From Anaerolineaceae bacterium (lineage in GTDB: Bacteria; Chloroflexota; Anaerolineae; Promineifilales; Promineifilaceae), in the NCBI GenBank assembly GCA_002699125.1, contig PABI01000117.1:1-64000 (forward strand): DNA of 64,000 nt, in the 5' to 3' direction. The notes below the pieces were generated by a model. It ran no database searches, was not told where the DNA came from, and worked only from the letters and a program-made list of their open reading frames with translations. Position 1 is the stretch's first letter. Each line of letters opens with the position of its first letter. Position numbers and translations under genes: made by a program. Below are positions 1 through 7,303 of the stretch, piece after piece.

Positions 1-969
1 CACCATCTCGTCGACAAAATGTTTCATGACGGTCACCTCACGGGTGGCGTCACGTCCCTGATCCAGCAGCCAGGCCGCTTCCCACACCATGGTGCGGGCG
101 GCATCTACGTCGATGGCCATTTCGGCCAGCATAAAGGCAATGGATTGGCGGTGGGCAATCGGCTCACCAAACTGCACCCGCTGCTTGGCATATTCCCTGG
201 CGTATTCGGCACCGGCCCGCGCCACGCCCACGGCCGCAGCCGCCAGCGTCACCCGGCTGTGGTTGAGGATACGGCCAAAATCGATGCCGTTCTCGCTGCC
301 GAGCTTGTTTTCTACCGGAATATGACAATCTGCCAATGTGAGGCCAAAGGTGGGTAGGGCACGCAGTCCCATGAACTTATCCCGTTCACCCACCGTCAGG
401 CCATCTGTGCCCGATGGGACCAAAAAGGCTTGGGTCTGCCCATTTTCATTGGCATACACCAGGAATGTTTCGGCCGTGTCGGCCAGGGGAACGGCACATT
501 TGCGGCCGTTGAGGCTGTAGGTGTCGCCGCGGCGAACGGCCGTACTCTGCAAGCCACGCGGGTCAAACTGAATCAGCGGCTCCAGCAGGGCGGCGGTGAG
601 GTGGGGCAAACGCACATCGCAAAACAGTGGCAAGAACGTCTCTTTTTGCACCTCGGTTCCCGCCAGCAGCACCGGAATGGCCACCGCGCCCGGTGCCAAA
701 ATGTTGAGGGCGATGGACAGGTCGCCCCAGGCCAGCGCTTCGGCGGCCAGTACGCCGGTGACGGATGAATAGCGGTCGCCAAATCCACCGTATTGTTCCG
801 GAATGGCTGCCGGCAGCACGCCAATATCCCAGCCTGCCTGGATGATCTCTGGCGGGATTGTTCCTGCCTCATCAGCCTCACGGTATGTCTTGCGGATGCG
901 CTCCGCCGCATAACGGTGAATGGCATCGGTCAGCATCCGCTGCTCTTCATCCAGTGTAAAGTCAAGCAT
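1..969 (-). CDS. Acyl-CoA dehydrogenase, 3' end cut off by window edge
   Basis: The minus-strand frame is open from an ATG at 967-969 to the window edge, giving 323 residues without the C-terminus. It begins MLDFTLDEEQRML, the usual start of the helical N-terminal domain of the acyl-CoA dehydrogenase family. The middle-domain region contains LRALPTFGLTLADC, and the start of the C-terminal helical domain contains YAKQRVQFGEPIAHRQ, the family's RxQFG signature. These FAD enzymes make the alpha-beta double bond in acyl-CoA thioesters and pass electrons to ETF. The catalytic base and the C-terminal helices, if this is a standard enzyme of about 380 residues, lie outside the window. Substrate class cannot be told. 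The next gene is on the same strand about 190 bases upstream, and nothing recognisable lies in that gap (970-1157). Confidence 0.9.
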   Translation of the reverse strand, partial: MLDFTLDEEQRMLTDAIHRYAAERIRKTYREADEAGTIPPEIIQAGWDIGVLPAAIPEQYGGFGDRYSSVTGVLAAEALAWGDLSIALNILAPGAVAIPVLLAGTEVQKETFLPLFCDVRLPHLTAALLEPLIQFDPRGLQSTAVRRGDTYSLNGRKCAVPLADTAETFLVYANENGQTQAFLVPSGTDGLTVGERDKFMGLRALPTFGLTLADCHIPVENKLGSENGIDFGRILNHSRVTLAAAAVGVARAGAEYAREYAKQRVQFGEPIAHRQSIAFMLAEMAIDVDAARTMVWEAAWLLDQGRDATREVTVMKHFVDEMV

Positions 970-1157
970 AGATTCCTCTCTTTTTACGCGGGTGAATTAT
1001 TGTAACCAAGCCCCAGGAGAGGTACAAGGGCACTTTTGCCAGCGCGGACTAGCAGCAAGGGGCAGGCCGTCTAGCAAAACGGCTGTTGTCTGGAGGGAAA
1101 TTGTTCTCTGTTTTGAAGAACCGCATGGTGCGCAAAATTATAGTTGCGCGCATCACG

Positions 1158-2021
1158 CTAGATTCCAATCAGTTTAGCAAATTCTTCGGCCGCTTGCAGG
1201 TGTTTTTGCGGCGTGTCGAAGCCGACGCCCATCGTGTTGAAGGAGATGTGGCCGGCACCGGCGTCTTGCCAGCCGGCTAGATATTTTTGCCAGGCGTCGG
1301 GGCCGTCTTTGTAGTGCAGGCGGGGTTCGATGCCGATGTCATGGCGGGAACGGCCGTTTTCCGCCAGATACCCCTCAAGTTTGTCCAACGACTCTTTGGC
1401 GGCTTCGGCCGTGCGGTAGCCGGGCAGCCAGCCATCACCCTTGCGCGCCAGCCGCTGCAGCACTACGTCGGCGTGGCCACCCAGCCAGATGGGGATGGGG
1501 CGCTGGATGGGCAGGGGATTGAGCCCGGCGTTGTCAATGTTGTGCCATTCCCCTTTGAAGGTGACCAGCTCCTGGGTGAAGAGCAGCTTAAGCACGTCGA
1601 TTTGTTCTTCGACGCGCTTGCCCCGCGTATGAAAATCGAACCCAATGGATTCCATTTCCACTTTGTTCCAGCCGACACCAATGCCTAAACGGAAACGGCC
1701 GTGGCTCAACACATCCAAACTGGCAGCCTGCTTGGCGACAACGGCCGTTTCCCGCTGCGGCAAAATGAGAATGCCGGTGATGAATTCCAATTTGGTGGTG
1801 AGCGCTGCCATGTAGCTAAACAAGATGAACACTTCATGGAACGGACTTTGGTGGGTGTATGGTCCTTGCCAGCCGCCGGGGCGGTCCGGGTTGGCACCGA
1901 GGACGTGATCGTAAGCCAGGATATGGCTGAAGCCGAGGGATTCGGCCGTTTGCGCGTAGTCGCGCAGGGCGATGGGGTCGTTGCCAAATTCGGTTTGGGG
2001 AAAGACAAGGCCAATTTTCAT
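1158..2021 (-). CDS. LLM-class (luciferase-like) F420-dependent oxidoreductase
   Basis: This 287-residue protein begins MKIGLVFPQTEFGNDP and carries AESLGFSHILAYDHVLG and a later block RFRLGIGVGWNKVEMES. These are typical of the bacterial luciferase-like TIM-barrel family, and especially of the short F420-dependent type of about 280-300 residues. Such enzymes use reduced F420 or FMN to oxidise or reduce small organic substrates in the cytoplasm. Whether this copy uses F420 is inferred from the subfamily; no F420 biosynthesis gene is in the window. The ATG follows a GGAGAA-like site just upstream on the minus strand. Upstream of the start lies a CGCAGAT-type interspersed repeat. Confidence 0.82.
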   Translation of the reverse strand: MKIGLVFPQTEFGNDPIALRDYAQTAESLGFSHILAYDHVLGANPDRPGGWQGPYTHQSPFHEVFILFSYMAALTTKLEFITGILILPQRETAVVAKQAASLDVLSHGRFRLGIGVGWNKVEMESIGFDFHTRGKRVEEQIDVLKLLFTQELVTFKGEWHNIDNAGLNPLPIQRPIPIWLGGHADVVLQRLARKGDGWLPGYRTAEAAKESLDKLEGYLAENGRSRHDIGIEPRLHYKDGPDAWQKYLAGWQDAGAGHISFNTMGVGFDTPQKHLQAAEEFAKLIGI

Positions 2022-2038
2022 GATTTTCTCCTGATGGA

Positions 2039-2077
2039 TTTATCCGCAGATTTCGCAGATTTACGCAGATTTTTTTA
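2039..2077. repeat. CGCAGAT tandem-like interspersed repeat
   Basis: Three copies of CGCAGATTT spaced 10-11 bases apart and ending in a seven-T run, between the oxidoreductase start and the next transcription unit. The same unit recurs at 12134-12170 and, as a full inverted repeat, at 63138-63203. It is not a CRISPR: the unit is too short and has no unique spacers. Confidence 0.7.
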
Positions 2078-2082
2078 AATGT

Positions 2083-2110
2083 GGAGTAAGCATCCTCAGA
2101 TGCGAACGGG
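2083..2110. repeat. GAGT-AGCATCCTCAGATG repeat copy
   Basis: The segment from 2083 matches, with few differences, the one at 10136-10160 (GGAGT, AGCATCCTCAGATG, then GAACGG). At 10 kb the segment is half of a hairpin; here no second arm is visible. It is therefore a dispersed repeat rather than a local terminator. Confidence 0.6.
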
Positions 2111-2209
2111 TTCGTTGACGGGTTTGCGTCGCATTTCGTGCTCAGTTGTAATCTTTCGGGGGGAGATTGGCAAGTGGAGAATTTCCCGTTGAAGTGCCAG
2201 GTACTGACC

Positions 2210-2260
2210 TTGACTTTTCGTAAATAGCGTTTTAGAGTACTTTGTATTATAGAGTACTCT
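2210..2260 (+). promoter_or_regulatory. Predicted promoter with paired AGAGTACT operator
   Basis: TTGACT (2210-2215), a 17-base spacer and TAGAGT (2233-2238) form a plausible sigma-70 promoter for the gene starting at 2290. The -10 overlaps AGAGTACTTT (2234-2243). A perfect palindrome AGAGTACTCT follows at 2251-2260, centred 17 bases downstream of the first copy. Two half-related palindromes straddling the likely transcription start fit a repressor site. The winged-helix protein encoded at 2849-3142 in the same group is the natural candidate. The arrangement is seen in the sequence; binding is inferred. Confidence 0.5.
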
Positions 2261-2289
2261 AGAGGAAAATTAGCAGGAAGGTAATCGGC

Positions 2290-2856
2290 ATGGATTCAAA
2301 AGAAGCAGAAGCACAGTTAAGACTCATCGAGCAGGCGCAGGCGAGGCAGCGAGCCGTGGGCAGCCGGGAAACCGGCTGGTTTTTGCTGATTTGGGGTCTG
2401 GTTTGGTTGGTTGGCTTTTTAACAAGCCAGTTTGCGCCAGCCAGCTGGCACATTTGGGTATGGCTGCTGCTGTGTGGTGTGGGCGGTGGTCTGTCGGCCG
2501 TGGTTGGTTTGCGGCTGGGGCAGCAGGTGCAGTATACGCAGACGGGGCCGAAGCTGGGGCTGTTTTATCCGGTTTTTCTCGGCTTTTGTTTGCTTTGGCT
2601 TTTTTTGGTGCAGCCGCAGAGTTGGCAGGAAACGGCCGTTTTCGCCATCTCGTTTTTGGGATTTGCCGTGGTGCTCAGCGGCATTTTGCTTAAGGTGCGC
2701 TCGCTGATTGCGGCTGGATTGGTGGGGACCGCCCTGGCTGTAGGCATTTATCTCTGGTTTGTCGCTCAGTTTGGTCTGGTTGTCGGATTGGTCGGCGGGG
2801 GTGGCATGATTGTGGCCGGCTTGCGCTTCTTCATCGGAGGGCAGCGCCGTGAGTAA
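2290..2856 (+). CDS. Multipass membrane protein of unknown function
   Basis: This 188-residue protein starts with a charged cytoplasmic segment (MDSKEAEAQLRLIEQAQARQ). It then shows about five hydrophobic segments, including FLLIWGLVWLVGFLTS, a second near IWVWLLLCGVGGGL, and a Gly-rich last one before RFFIGGQRRE. I do not recognise a named function. It sits directly upstream of, and overlaps, a winged-helix regulator gene. Pairs of a small membrane protein with a PadR/ArsR-like regulator are common, and the regulator often represses the pair. A palindromic operator lies just upstream. ATG at 2290 follows AGGAAGG. Confidence 0.7.
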   Translation: MDSKEAEAQLRLIEQAQARQRAVGSRETGWFLLIWGLVWLVGFLTSQFAPASWHIWVWLLLCGVGGGLSAVVGLRLGQQVQYTQTGPKLGLFYPVFLGFCLLWLFLVQPQSWQETAVFAISFLGFAVVLSGILLKVRSLIAAGLVGTALAVGIYLWFVAQFGLVVGLVGGGGMIVAGLRFFIGGQRRE

Positions 2857-3142
2857 GCTGGATAGGCTCATTCATCAGCCGGTGCGGCTGCAAATTATGG
2901 CCGCCCTGGTGGCTCTGGACGACGAGGCACAGCTGGGCTTCACTACGCTGCGCGACATGCTCAATTTGTCCGACGGTAATCTGGGCGCGCACTTGCGCAA
3001 GCTAGAGGAAGCAGACTACATCCAGGTGCAAAAAACGTTCATCGCCCGCAAGCCACAAACGTTTGTCCAGGCCACCGCGTTGGGACGGCAGCGCTTTGAA
3101 GATCATGCCGCTGCTTTGAAATCAATCTTGGAAAATGAATAG
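2849..3142 (+). CDS. Small winged-helix transcriptional regulator (HTH_34-like)
   Basis: I choose the GTG at 2849, 8 bases after GGAGG (2836-2840), giving 97 residues and an 8-base overlap with the upstream membrane protein gene. The protein reads MSKLDRLIHQPVRLQIMAAL, then FTTLRDMLNLSDGNLGAHLRKLEEADYI (helix-turn-helix and recognition helix), then the wing VQKTFIARKPQTFVQAT. This is the compact one-domain winged-helix family related to ArsR/MarR. It probably binds DNA as a dimer and regulates its own unit through the AGAGTACT sites at 2234-2260. Translational coupling to the membrane protein supports a joint role. No metal-binding Cys cluster is visible. Confidence 0.82.
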   Translation: MSKLDRLIHQPVRLQIMAALVALDDEAQLGFTTLRDMLNLSDGNLGAHLRKLEEADYIQVQKTFIARKPQTFVQATALGRQRFEDHAAALKSILENE

Positions 3143-3217
3143 GACGCTGATCTGCCTGATCGCGAAGCGGTCGCCTTGCGACATCAGGCAAATCAGCGTA
3201 CCAATATTGGAGTAGAC

Positions 3218-3772
3218 ATGAAACTTTCTTTATCAGCCCAAATTCAACAAAATTCGCGAACAATTTTTCGGCGGGTGGCGGCTTATTTTATTGACGTCAC
3301 GCTTTTGATGCTGGTAGTGCAGGGTTTTCAGTGGGGTTTGCTGGCTCTGACCGGCGGTTTTCCTTTTGAGACGATGGCGGCGCTGAACAATGGCTGGATC
3401 ATTTATGGCTGGGTTCTGTTAACCGTTTCGCTACCCATTTGGGCCTACTTTGTGCTGAGCGAGCATTCGCGCTGGCAGGCGACTTTGGGTAAGCGGCTTT
3501 TGGGTCTTAAAGTCAGTTCTGCCACCGGGGAGAAAGCCGGCTGGGGGCAACTGTTGGGACGTACCGTGCTCAAGCTGCTGCCGTGGGAGATTTTCCATCT
3601 GACGTTTATGCTGCCCGTGCCGCTGCTGAGCGATCCGGCGCCGGCATTTCGGCCGGGATTTGTGGTGGGGTTTGTGGTGCTGCTGCTGTACCTGCTGGTT
3701 TTGTGGCAAACGCCGCGGCAGCAAAGCATTCATGACCTGATTGCCGAGACGGTTGTGGCGGAACGGCCGTAA
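3218..3772 (+). CDS. RDD family membrane protein
   Basis: The start is ATG 3218, preceded by GGAG at 3209, giving 184 residues. The family hallmarks are in order: FRRVAAYFIDVTLLMLV at the first membrane segment (Arg then Asp), WQATLGKRLLGLKV in the cytoplasmic loop, and SIHDLIAETVVAERP at the C-terminus (second Asp). RDD proteins have about three or four membrane segments and some act in ion or compatible-solute transport, but the role is unknown for most. It follows the regulator by 75 bases in the same direction and may share its transcript. Confidence 0.83.
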   Translation: MKLSLSAQIQQNSRTIFRRVAAYFIDVTLLMLVVQGFQWGLLALTGGFPFETMAALNNGWIIYGWVLLTVSLPIWAYFVLSEHSRWQATLGKRLLGLKVSSATGEKAGWGQLLGRTVLKLLPWEIFHLTFMLPVPLLSDPAPAFRPGFVVGFVVLLLYLLVLWQTPRQQSIHDLIAETVVAERP

Positions 3773-3788
3773 CATCCATTTGATTCAC

Positions 3789-3850
3789 AGATTGGTCCAA
3801 TCTCACCTGACTTCGGACCGGCGCAAATTTGGCAAAGATTGGACCAATCT
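3789..3850. repeat. Two AGATTGG(T/A)CCAATCT palindromes
   Basis: AGATTGGTCCAATCT at 3789-3803 and AGATTGGACCAATCT at 3836-3850 (extended by one A/T pair) are near-identical palindromes 47 bases apart, centre to centre. A third copy, TGAGATTGGTCCAATCTCA, is at 43782-43800 in another intergenic gap. They could be repressor sites or copies of a small palindromic repeat. Confidence 0.65.
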
Positions 3851-3961
3851 TGCTCGGCTGGCTACAATGTCAGCCATAAATTTCAATTGTCTCAACCAAC
3901 ACTGGCGGCTAGGGTTCCGCAGCAATTTGCTGGCTGGTCCGAGCGCCGCATAAGCCACAAC

Positions 3962-4020
3962 TGTCATTCCGCGAAAGCGGGAATCCATACGCCTGGACTC
4001 CTGCCTTCGCAGGAGTGACA
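3962..4020. repeat. Inverted-repeat (MITE/REP-like) element, 59 bp
   Basis: The element starts TGTCATTCCGCGAAAGCGGG and ends CCTTCGCAGGAGTGACA. The two halves are imperfect inverted copies with arms of about 27 bases and a short centre, so the element folds into one long hairpin with an internal hairpin in each arm. This TGTCATTCC...GGAxTGACA architecture is a known type of bacterial intergenic repeat moved in trans by REP-associated transposases. None is encoded in this window. Confidence 0.7.
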
Positions 4021-4131
4021 TGAAATGGTTGTGGCGAGCATCTGGACGGATAAAAGCCTTGGGGATTGCGGTTGGCATGGGCGCAAACTTGCGTAGCGCC
4101 TGTGCTTTTCACGCATTCTCTGGAGGTTTTT

Positions 4132-5067
4132 ATGTTTCGTGTAGCTGGTTGGCAGCGTTCTTCTCATTTTACGGCCGTTTTCCAGGCCCTCTTCGTTACG
4201 TTTCTCTGGTCAACTTCCTGGGTTCTTATCAAAATTGGACTGGTGGATATTCCCGCGCTCACCTTTGCCGGGCTGCGCTACGGGCTGGCGTTTGTGTGCT
4301 TGCTGCCCGTCTTTTTCCGCAGCGGTGGCGTGGCAGAGGTGCGGCAGTTAAATTGTTCGGGATGGCTGGGATTGCTGGGGCTAGGGTTGATTTTTTATGC
4401 CCTGACGCAGGGGGCGCAGTTTTTGGGATTGGCCTACCTGCCGGCTGTCACGGTGAACGTGATGCTGGGGTTCACCTCCGTGGTTGTGGCGCTGTTGGGG
4501 TTGGGATTGTTGGGGGAACGGCCGTCCCGCTGGCAGTGGCTGGGCATGTTTGTGGCGTTGGGCGGCGGACTGCTCTATTTTTACCCGGTTCAAATACCGC
4601 GGGCGCAAATGGTGGGTTTTGTGGCGGCAGCGATTGGGGTGTTGGCCAATGCGGGATCGGCCGTTTTGGGGCGGTCGATTAACCGGGCAAGGTGGTTACG
4701 GCCGTTAACCATCACCACGGTAAGCATGGGCGTGGGGTCAACGATTTTGTTGGTCGCGGGCATTACGACACAAGGACTGCCCACATTGAGCTGGCAAAGC
4801 TGGGCAATCATTGGCTGGTTGGCGGTAGTGAACACGGCGTTTGCCTTCACGCTGTGGAACGTGTCGCTGCGCACCCTGTCGGCGATGGAGTCCAGCATCA
4901 TCAACAACACGATGGCGGTGCAGATTCCCATTTTGGCGGTGCTGTTTTTGGGAGAGCGGCTGAACGGCCGTGAGGCAGCCGGTCTGGTTGTGGCAATTAT
5001 TGGGGCGCTGCTGGTGCAGTTGGGGCGCCGAAAAACTTTCACGCAAAGACGCAAAACCGTAGAGTAG
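4132..5067 (+). CDS. EamA-type (DMT superfamily) transporter
   Basis: ATG 4132 follows TGGAGG at ideal spacing and gives 311 residues; upstream in-frame starts are not needed. Ten hydrophobic segments arranged as two five-helix repeats fit the EamA drug/metabolite exporter family. The first EamA repeat contains TFAGLRYGLAFVCLLPVFF and GLAYLPAVTVNVMLGFTSV. The second contains NTAFAFTLWNVSLRTLSAMESSIINN and GERLNGREAAGLVVAIIGALLV. It would export a small metabolite or amino acid across the cytoplasmic membrane; substrate unknown. The last residues (RKTFTQRRKTVE) are encoded by a dispersed TTTCACGCAAAGACGCAAA-type repeat, so the tail is probably not ancestral. It converges on the peptidase gene through a strong hairpin. 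Confidence 0.88.
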   Translation: MFRVAGWQRSSHFTAVFQALFVTFLWSTSWVLIKIGLVDIPALTFAGLRYGLAFVCLLPVFFRSGGVAEVRQLNCSGWLGLLGLGLIFYALTQGAQFLGLAYLPAVTVNVMLGFTSVVVALLGLGLLGERPSRWQWLGMFVALGGGLLYFYPVQIPRAQMVGFVAAAIGVLANAGSAVLGRSINRARWLRPLTITTVSMGVGSTILLVAGITTQGLPTLSWQSWAIIGWLAVVNTAFAFTLWNVSLRTLSAMESSIINNTMAVQIPILAVLFLGERLNGREAAGLVVAIIGALLVQLGRRKTFTQRRKTVE

Positions 5068-5091
5068 GGGCGGTTCGCGAACCGCCCCTAC
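5064..5091. terminator. Perfect 28-bp palindrome between convergent genes
   Basis: The 28 bases centred on TTCGCGAA are a perfect inverted repeat with GTAGGGGCGG arms. The hairpin includes the stop codon of the EamA gene (5065-5067) and lies 7 bases from the stop of the convergent peptidase. No T-run follows, so it could be a bidirectional terminator or one more dispersed palindromic repeat. Confidence 0.55.
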
Positions 5092-5097
5092 CGGAAT

Positions 5098-7149
5098 TTA
5101 TTTGTTCAGCATCGTCCAGAGGAAGCTGTACACATCGCTGGCTTCTTCGATGAGCTTGGCGGTGGGTTTGCCCATGCCGTGCCCGGCGCGTATTTCTATG
5201 CGGATGAGGAGGGGGTTACGGCCGTTGTCCGCCGCCTGCAAGGTTGCCGCAAATTTTTTGGCGTGCAGCGGCACCACCCGGTCGTCGGTGTCGGCGGTGG
5301 TGATGATGAGGGGTGGGTAGGTGTGGTCCGGCTGGACGTTATGCAGTGGTGAGTAAGCCATCATAAAGCGAAAATGGTCCGGGTTTTCCTCGGCATTGCC
5401 ATATTCGGAGGTCCAGTAGCGCCCGGCGCTGAACTTATGGTAGCGCAGCATGTCGATGACCGGCACGCCGCAGTGGACCGCGCCAAACAGGTCGGGTCGC
5501 TGCACCATGCAGGCAGCCACCAACAATCCGCCATTACTGCGTCCCTCAACGGCTAATTTCTTGTTATTCGTGTAACCATTAGCAATAAGCCATTCCCCGG
5601 CAGCAATAAAGTCATCAAACACATTTTGTTTGTTGGCCAGCATCCCGGCCTGGTGCCACGCTTCGCCGTACTCCATGCCGCCGCGCAGGCACGCCTGGGC
5701 ATAAACGCCGTCCCGTTCCAGCCAGGCCAGCCGGGTGGGGGAAAAGATGGGCGTCATAGCGATGTTGAAGCCGCCGTAGCCGTACAGCAGCGTCGGAGTT
5801 TGCCCGTCGAGCTGCAACCCCTTTTTGTGGGTGATAAACAGCGGCACTTTCGTGCCATCTTTGGACGAGTAAAAAACCTGCGTTGTTTCGTAGGCGTCGG
5901 GGTCAAAGTCAAGTTCTGGTTGGTCGAGAACGGTCAGTTCTTCGGTAGTGAAATCGTAGCGTAGGATGGTGGGCGGGTAGGTGAAGGATTGGAACTGGAC
6001 GAACAGCTCGGTGTGCTTGCGTTCGCCAGACAAATCGAAGATGGTGCCGGGGACGGGCAGCTCAATTTCGCCTAAATGCGTGCCGTCCAGCGCGTAGCGG
6101 TGCAGCTTGTGCCGGCCGTGGTGCAGCGTGCCCAGGATGAATTCGTTATTAACCATCAGGCTGAAGGCGATGGCGTCATCTCCTTCAGGAACAATGGTTT
6201 GCCAGTTGGCCGGGCCTGGATTGTTGACGTTAATGGCGATGAGTCGGCCGTTATCCGCCCCATTATCCGTGTGAAAGTAAAATTTTGGGCCGTCATTGCC
6301 CAAGAAATTGTAGCCTGCGTCCATCTGGTCCAGTAGGTAAATGAACTCCTCACCGTCCAGCGGACGGTAGTAGAAGCGGTTGCGCCGGTCGGTGCCGTCC
6401 CAAACTTGTAGGGTGAGGTAACGGCCGTCCTTCGTCACCTCCGGGTGAAAGCCCAAATTAGGCGCGTCTGGCCGGGCAAAAATGATTTTGTCAGCGCTTT
6501 GCGGCGTGCCAACTTTGTGGAAGAAGATTTGCTGGTGGGTGCTGGGCGGGGCGTCGGGCATTTCGTCCGGACTGGGATAACGGGCGTAGAAGAAGCCGGA
6601 GCCATCGGGCAGCCAGGCGGCGTTGGTGAACTTGGCCCAGCGCAGCACTTCGGGGCTGTCTTGTCCGCTTTGCAAATCGCGGATGTGGATGGTTTGCCAG
6701 TCGCTGCCGCTCTGCGAGAGGGAGTAGGCCAGGAAACGGCCGTCTTTACTGTAGCTCTGGTTCATGAGGGCGATCGTGCCATCCTCGCTAAGCGTGTTGG
6801 GATCGATTACTTCTTGCAGCGGCGCGTCCAGGCTGGCCTGCTTGTAGAGGACGGGCTGGTTTTGCAGGCCGTCGTTTTTCTGCACAAAGTAGTGGTCGGC
6901 CTTGCGGCGCGGCACGCTGCTTTTGGGGTAGTTCCACAGAGTGGTGAGCCGCTCTTTAAACTGCTGGTGCACCGGCAGCTCGGCCATGATGCTTTGTGTC
7001 AGTTCGTTTTGCGCCTCAACCCAGGCAATGGTGTCTGGGTCTTCAGGATTTTCCAGCCAGCGGTATGGGTCGGAAACGGCCGTGCCGTGATAATCTTCAA
7101 CAACATCAGCCTTGTGGGCGGTTGGGTATTTATAGGAATTGGCGTCCAT
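5098..7149 (-). CDS. Prolyl oligopeptidase (S9A serine peptidase)
   Basis: The start is set at ATG 7147-7149, preceded on the minus strand by AGAGGAG; it gives 683 residues, close to the 690-710 usual for the family. The N-terminus reads YPTAHKADVVEDYHGTAVSD followed by PYRWLEN, the conserved opening of prolyl endopeptidases. A seven-bladed beta-propeller follows, then the alpha/beta hydrolase domain. The catalytic triad is visible: Ser538 in EGRSNGGLL, Asp623 in TDDRVVP and His657 in RAGHGMG. The enzyme cleaves short peptides after proline in the cytoplasm; no signal peptide is seen. It is a separate unit, divergent from the monooxygenase gene at 7304 and convergent with the EamA gene. Confidence 0.95.
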   Translation of the reverse strand: MDANSYKYPTAHKADVVEDYHGTAVSDPYRWLENPEDPDTIAWVEAQNELTQSIMAELPVHQQFKERLTTLWNYPKSSVPRRKADHYFVQKNDGLQNQPVLYKQASLDAPLQEVIDPNTLSEDGTIALMNQSYSKDGRFLAYSLSQSGSDWQTIHIRDLQSGQDSPEVLRWAKFTNAAWLPDGSGFFYARYPSPDEMPDAPPSTHQQIFFHKVGTPQSADKIIFARPDAPNLGFHPEVTKDGRYLTLQVWDGTDRRNRFYYRPLDGEEFIYLLDQMDAGYNFLGNDGPKFYFHTDNGADNGRLIAINVNNPGPANWQTIVPEGDDAIAFSLMVNNEFILGTLHHGRHKLHRYALDGTHLGEIELPVPGTIFDLSGERKHTELFVQFQSFTYPPTILRYDFTTEELTVLDQPELDFDPDAYETTQVFYSSKDGTKVPLFITHKKGLQLDGQTPTLLYGYGGFNIAMTPIFSPTRLAWLERDGVYAQACLRGGMEYGEAWHQAGMLANKQNVFDDFIAAGEWLIANGYTNNKKLAVEGRSNGGLLVAACMVQRPDLFGAVHCGVPVIDMLRYHKFSAGRYWTSEYGNAEENPDHFRFMMAYSPLHNVQPDHTYPPLIITTADTDDRVVPLHAKKFAATLQAADNGRNPLLIRIEIRAGHGMGKPTAKLIEEASDVYSFLWTMLNK

Positions 7150-7303
7150 CTGAAATGCTCCTCTGTTTGTAGGCTCGTGGAATTTTACTGCAATCTGGGT
7201 GGTTCGTATAATCGTGTTTGCCAATGGTTGCCTGATGTTCTTGCTTTTTAGGAGACTACAACGAATTTTAGGAATAAACGAATGAAAAGCTGAGGAGAAA
7301 GTT

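Larger units (their letters stand above)
3773..4131. other. Non-coding stretch carrying several small repeats
   Basis: I see no gene in these 359 bases between the RDD gene and the EamA gene. The stretch holds two AGATTGG-type palindromes (3789-3803, 3836-3850) and a 59-base inverted-repeat element (3962-4020). The last 20 bases contain the ribosome binding site GGAGG for the gene at 4132. Confidence 0.7.

Noticed and set aside
2039..2077. Evenly spaced short repeats resembling a CRISPR array
   Set aside because: Units are only 7-9 bases every 10-11 bases with no unique spacers, and no cas genes are present.
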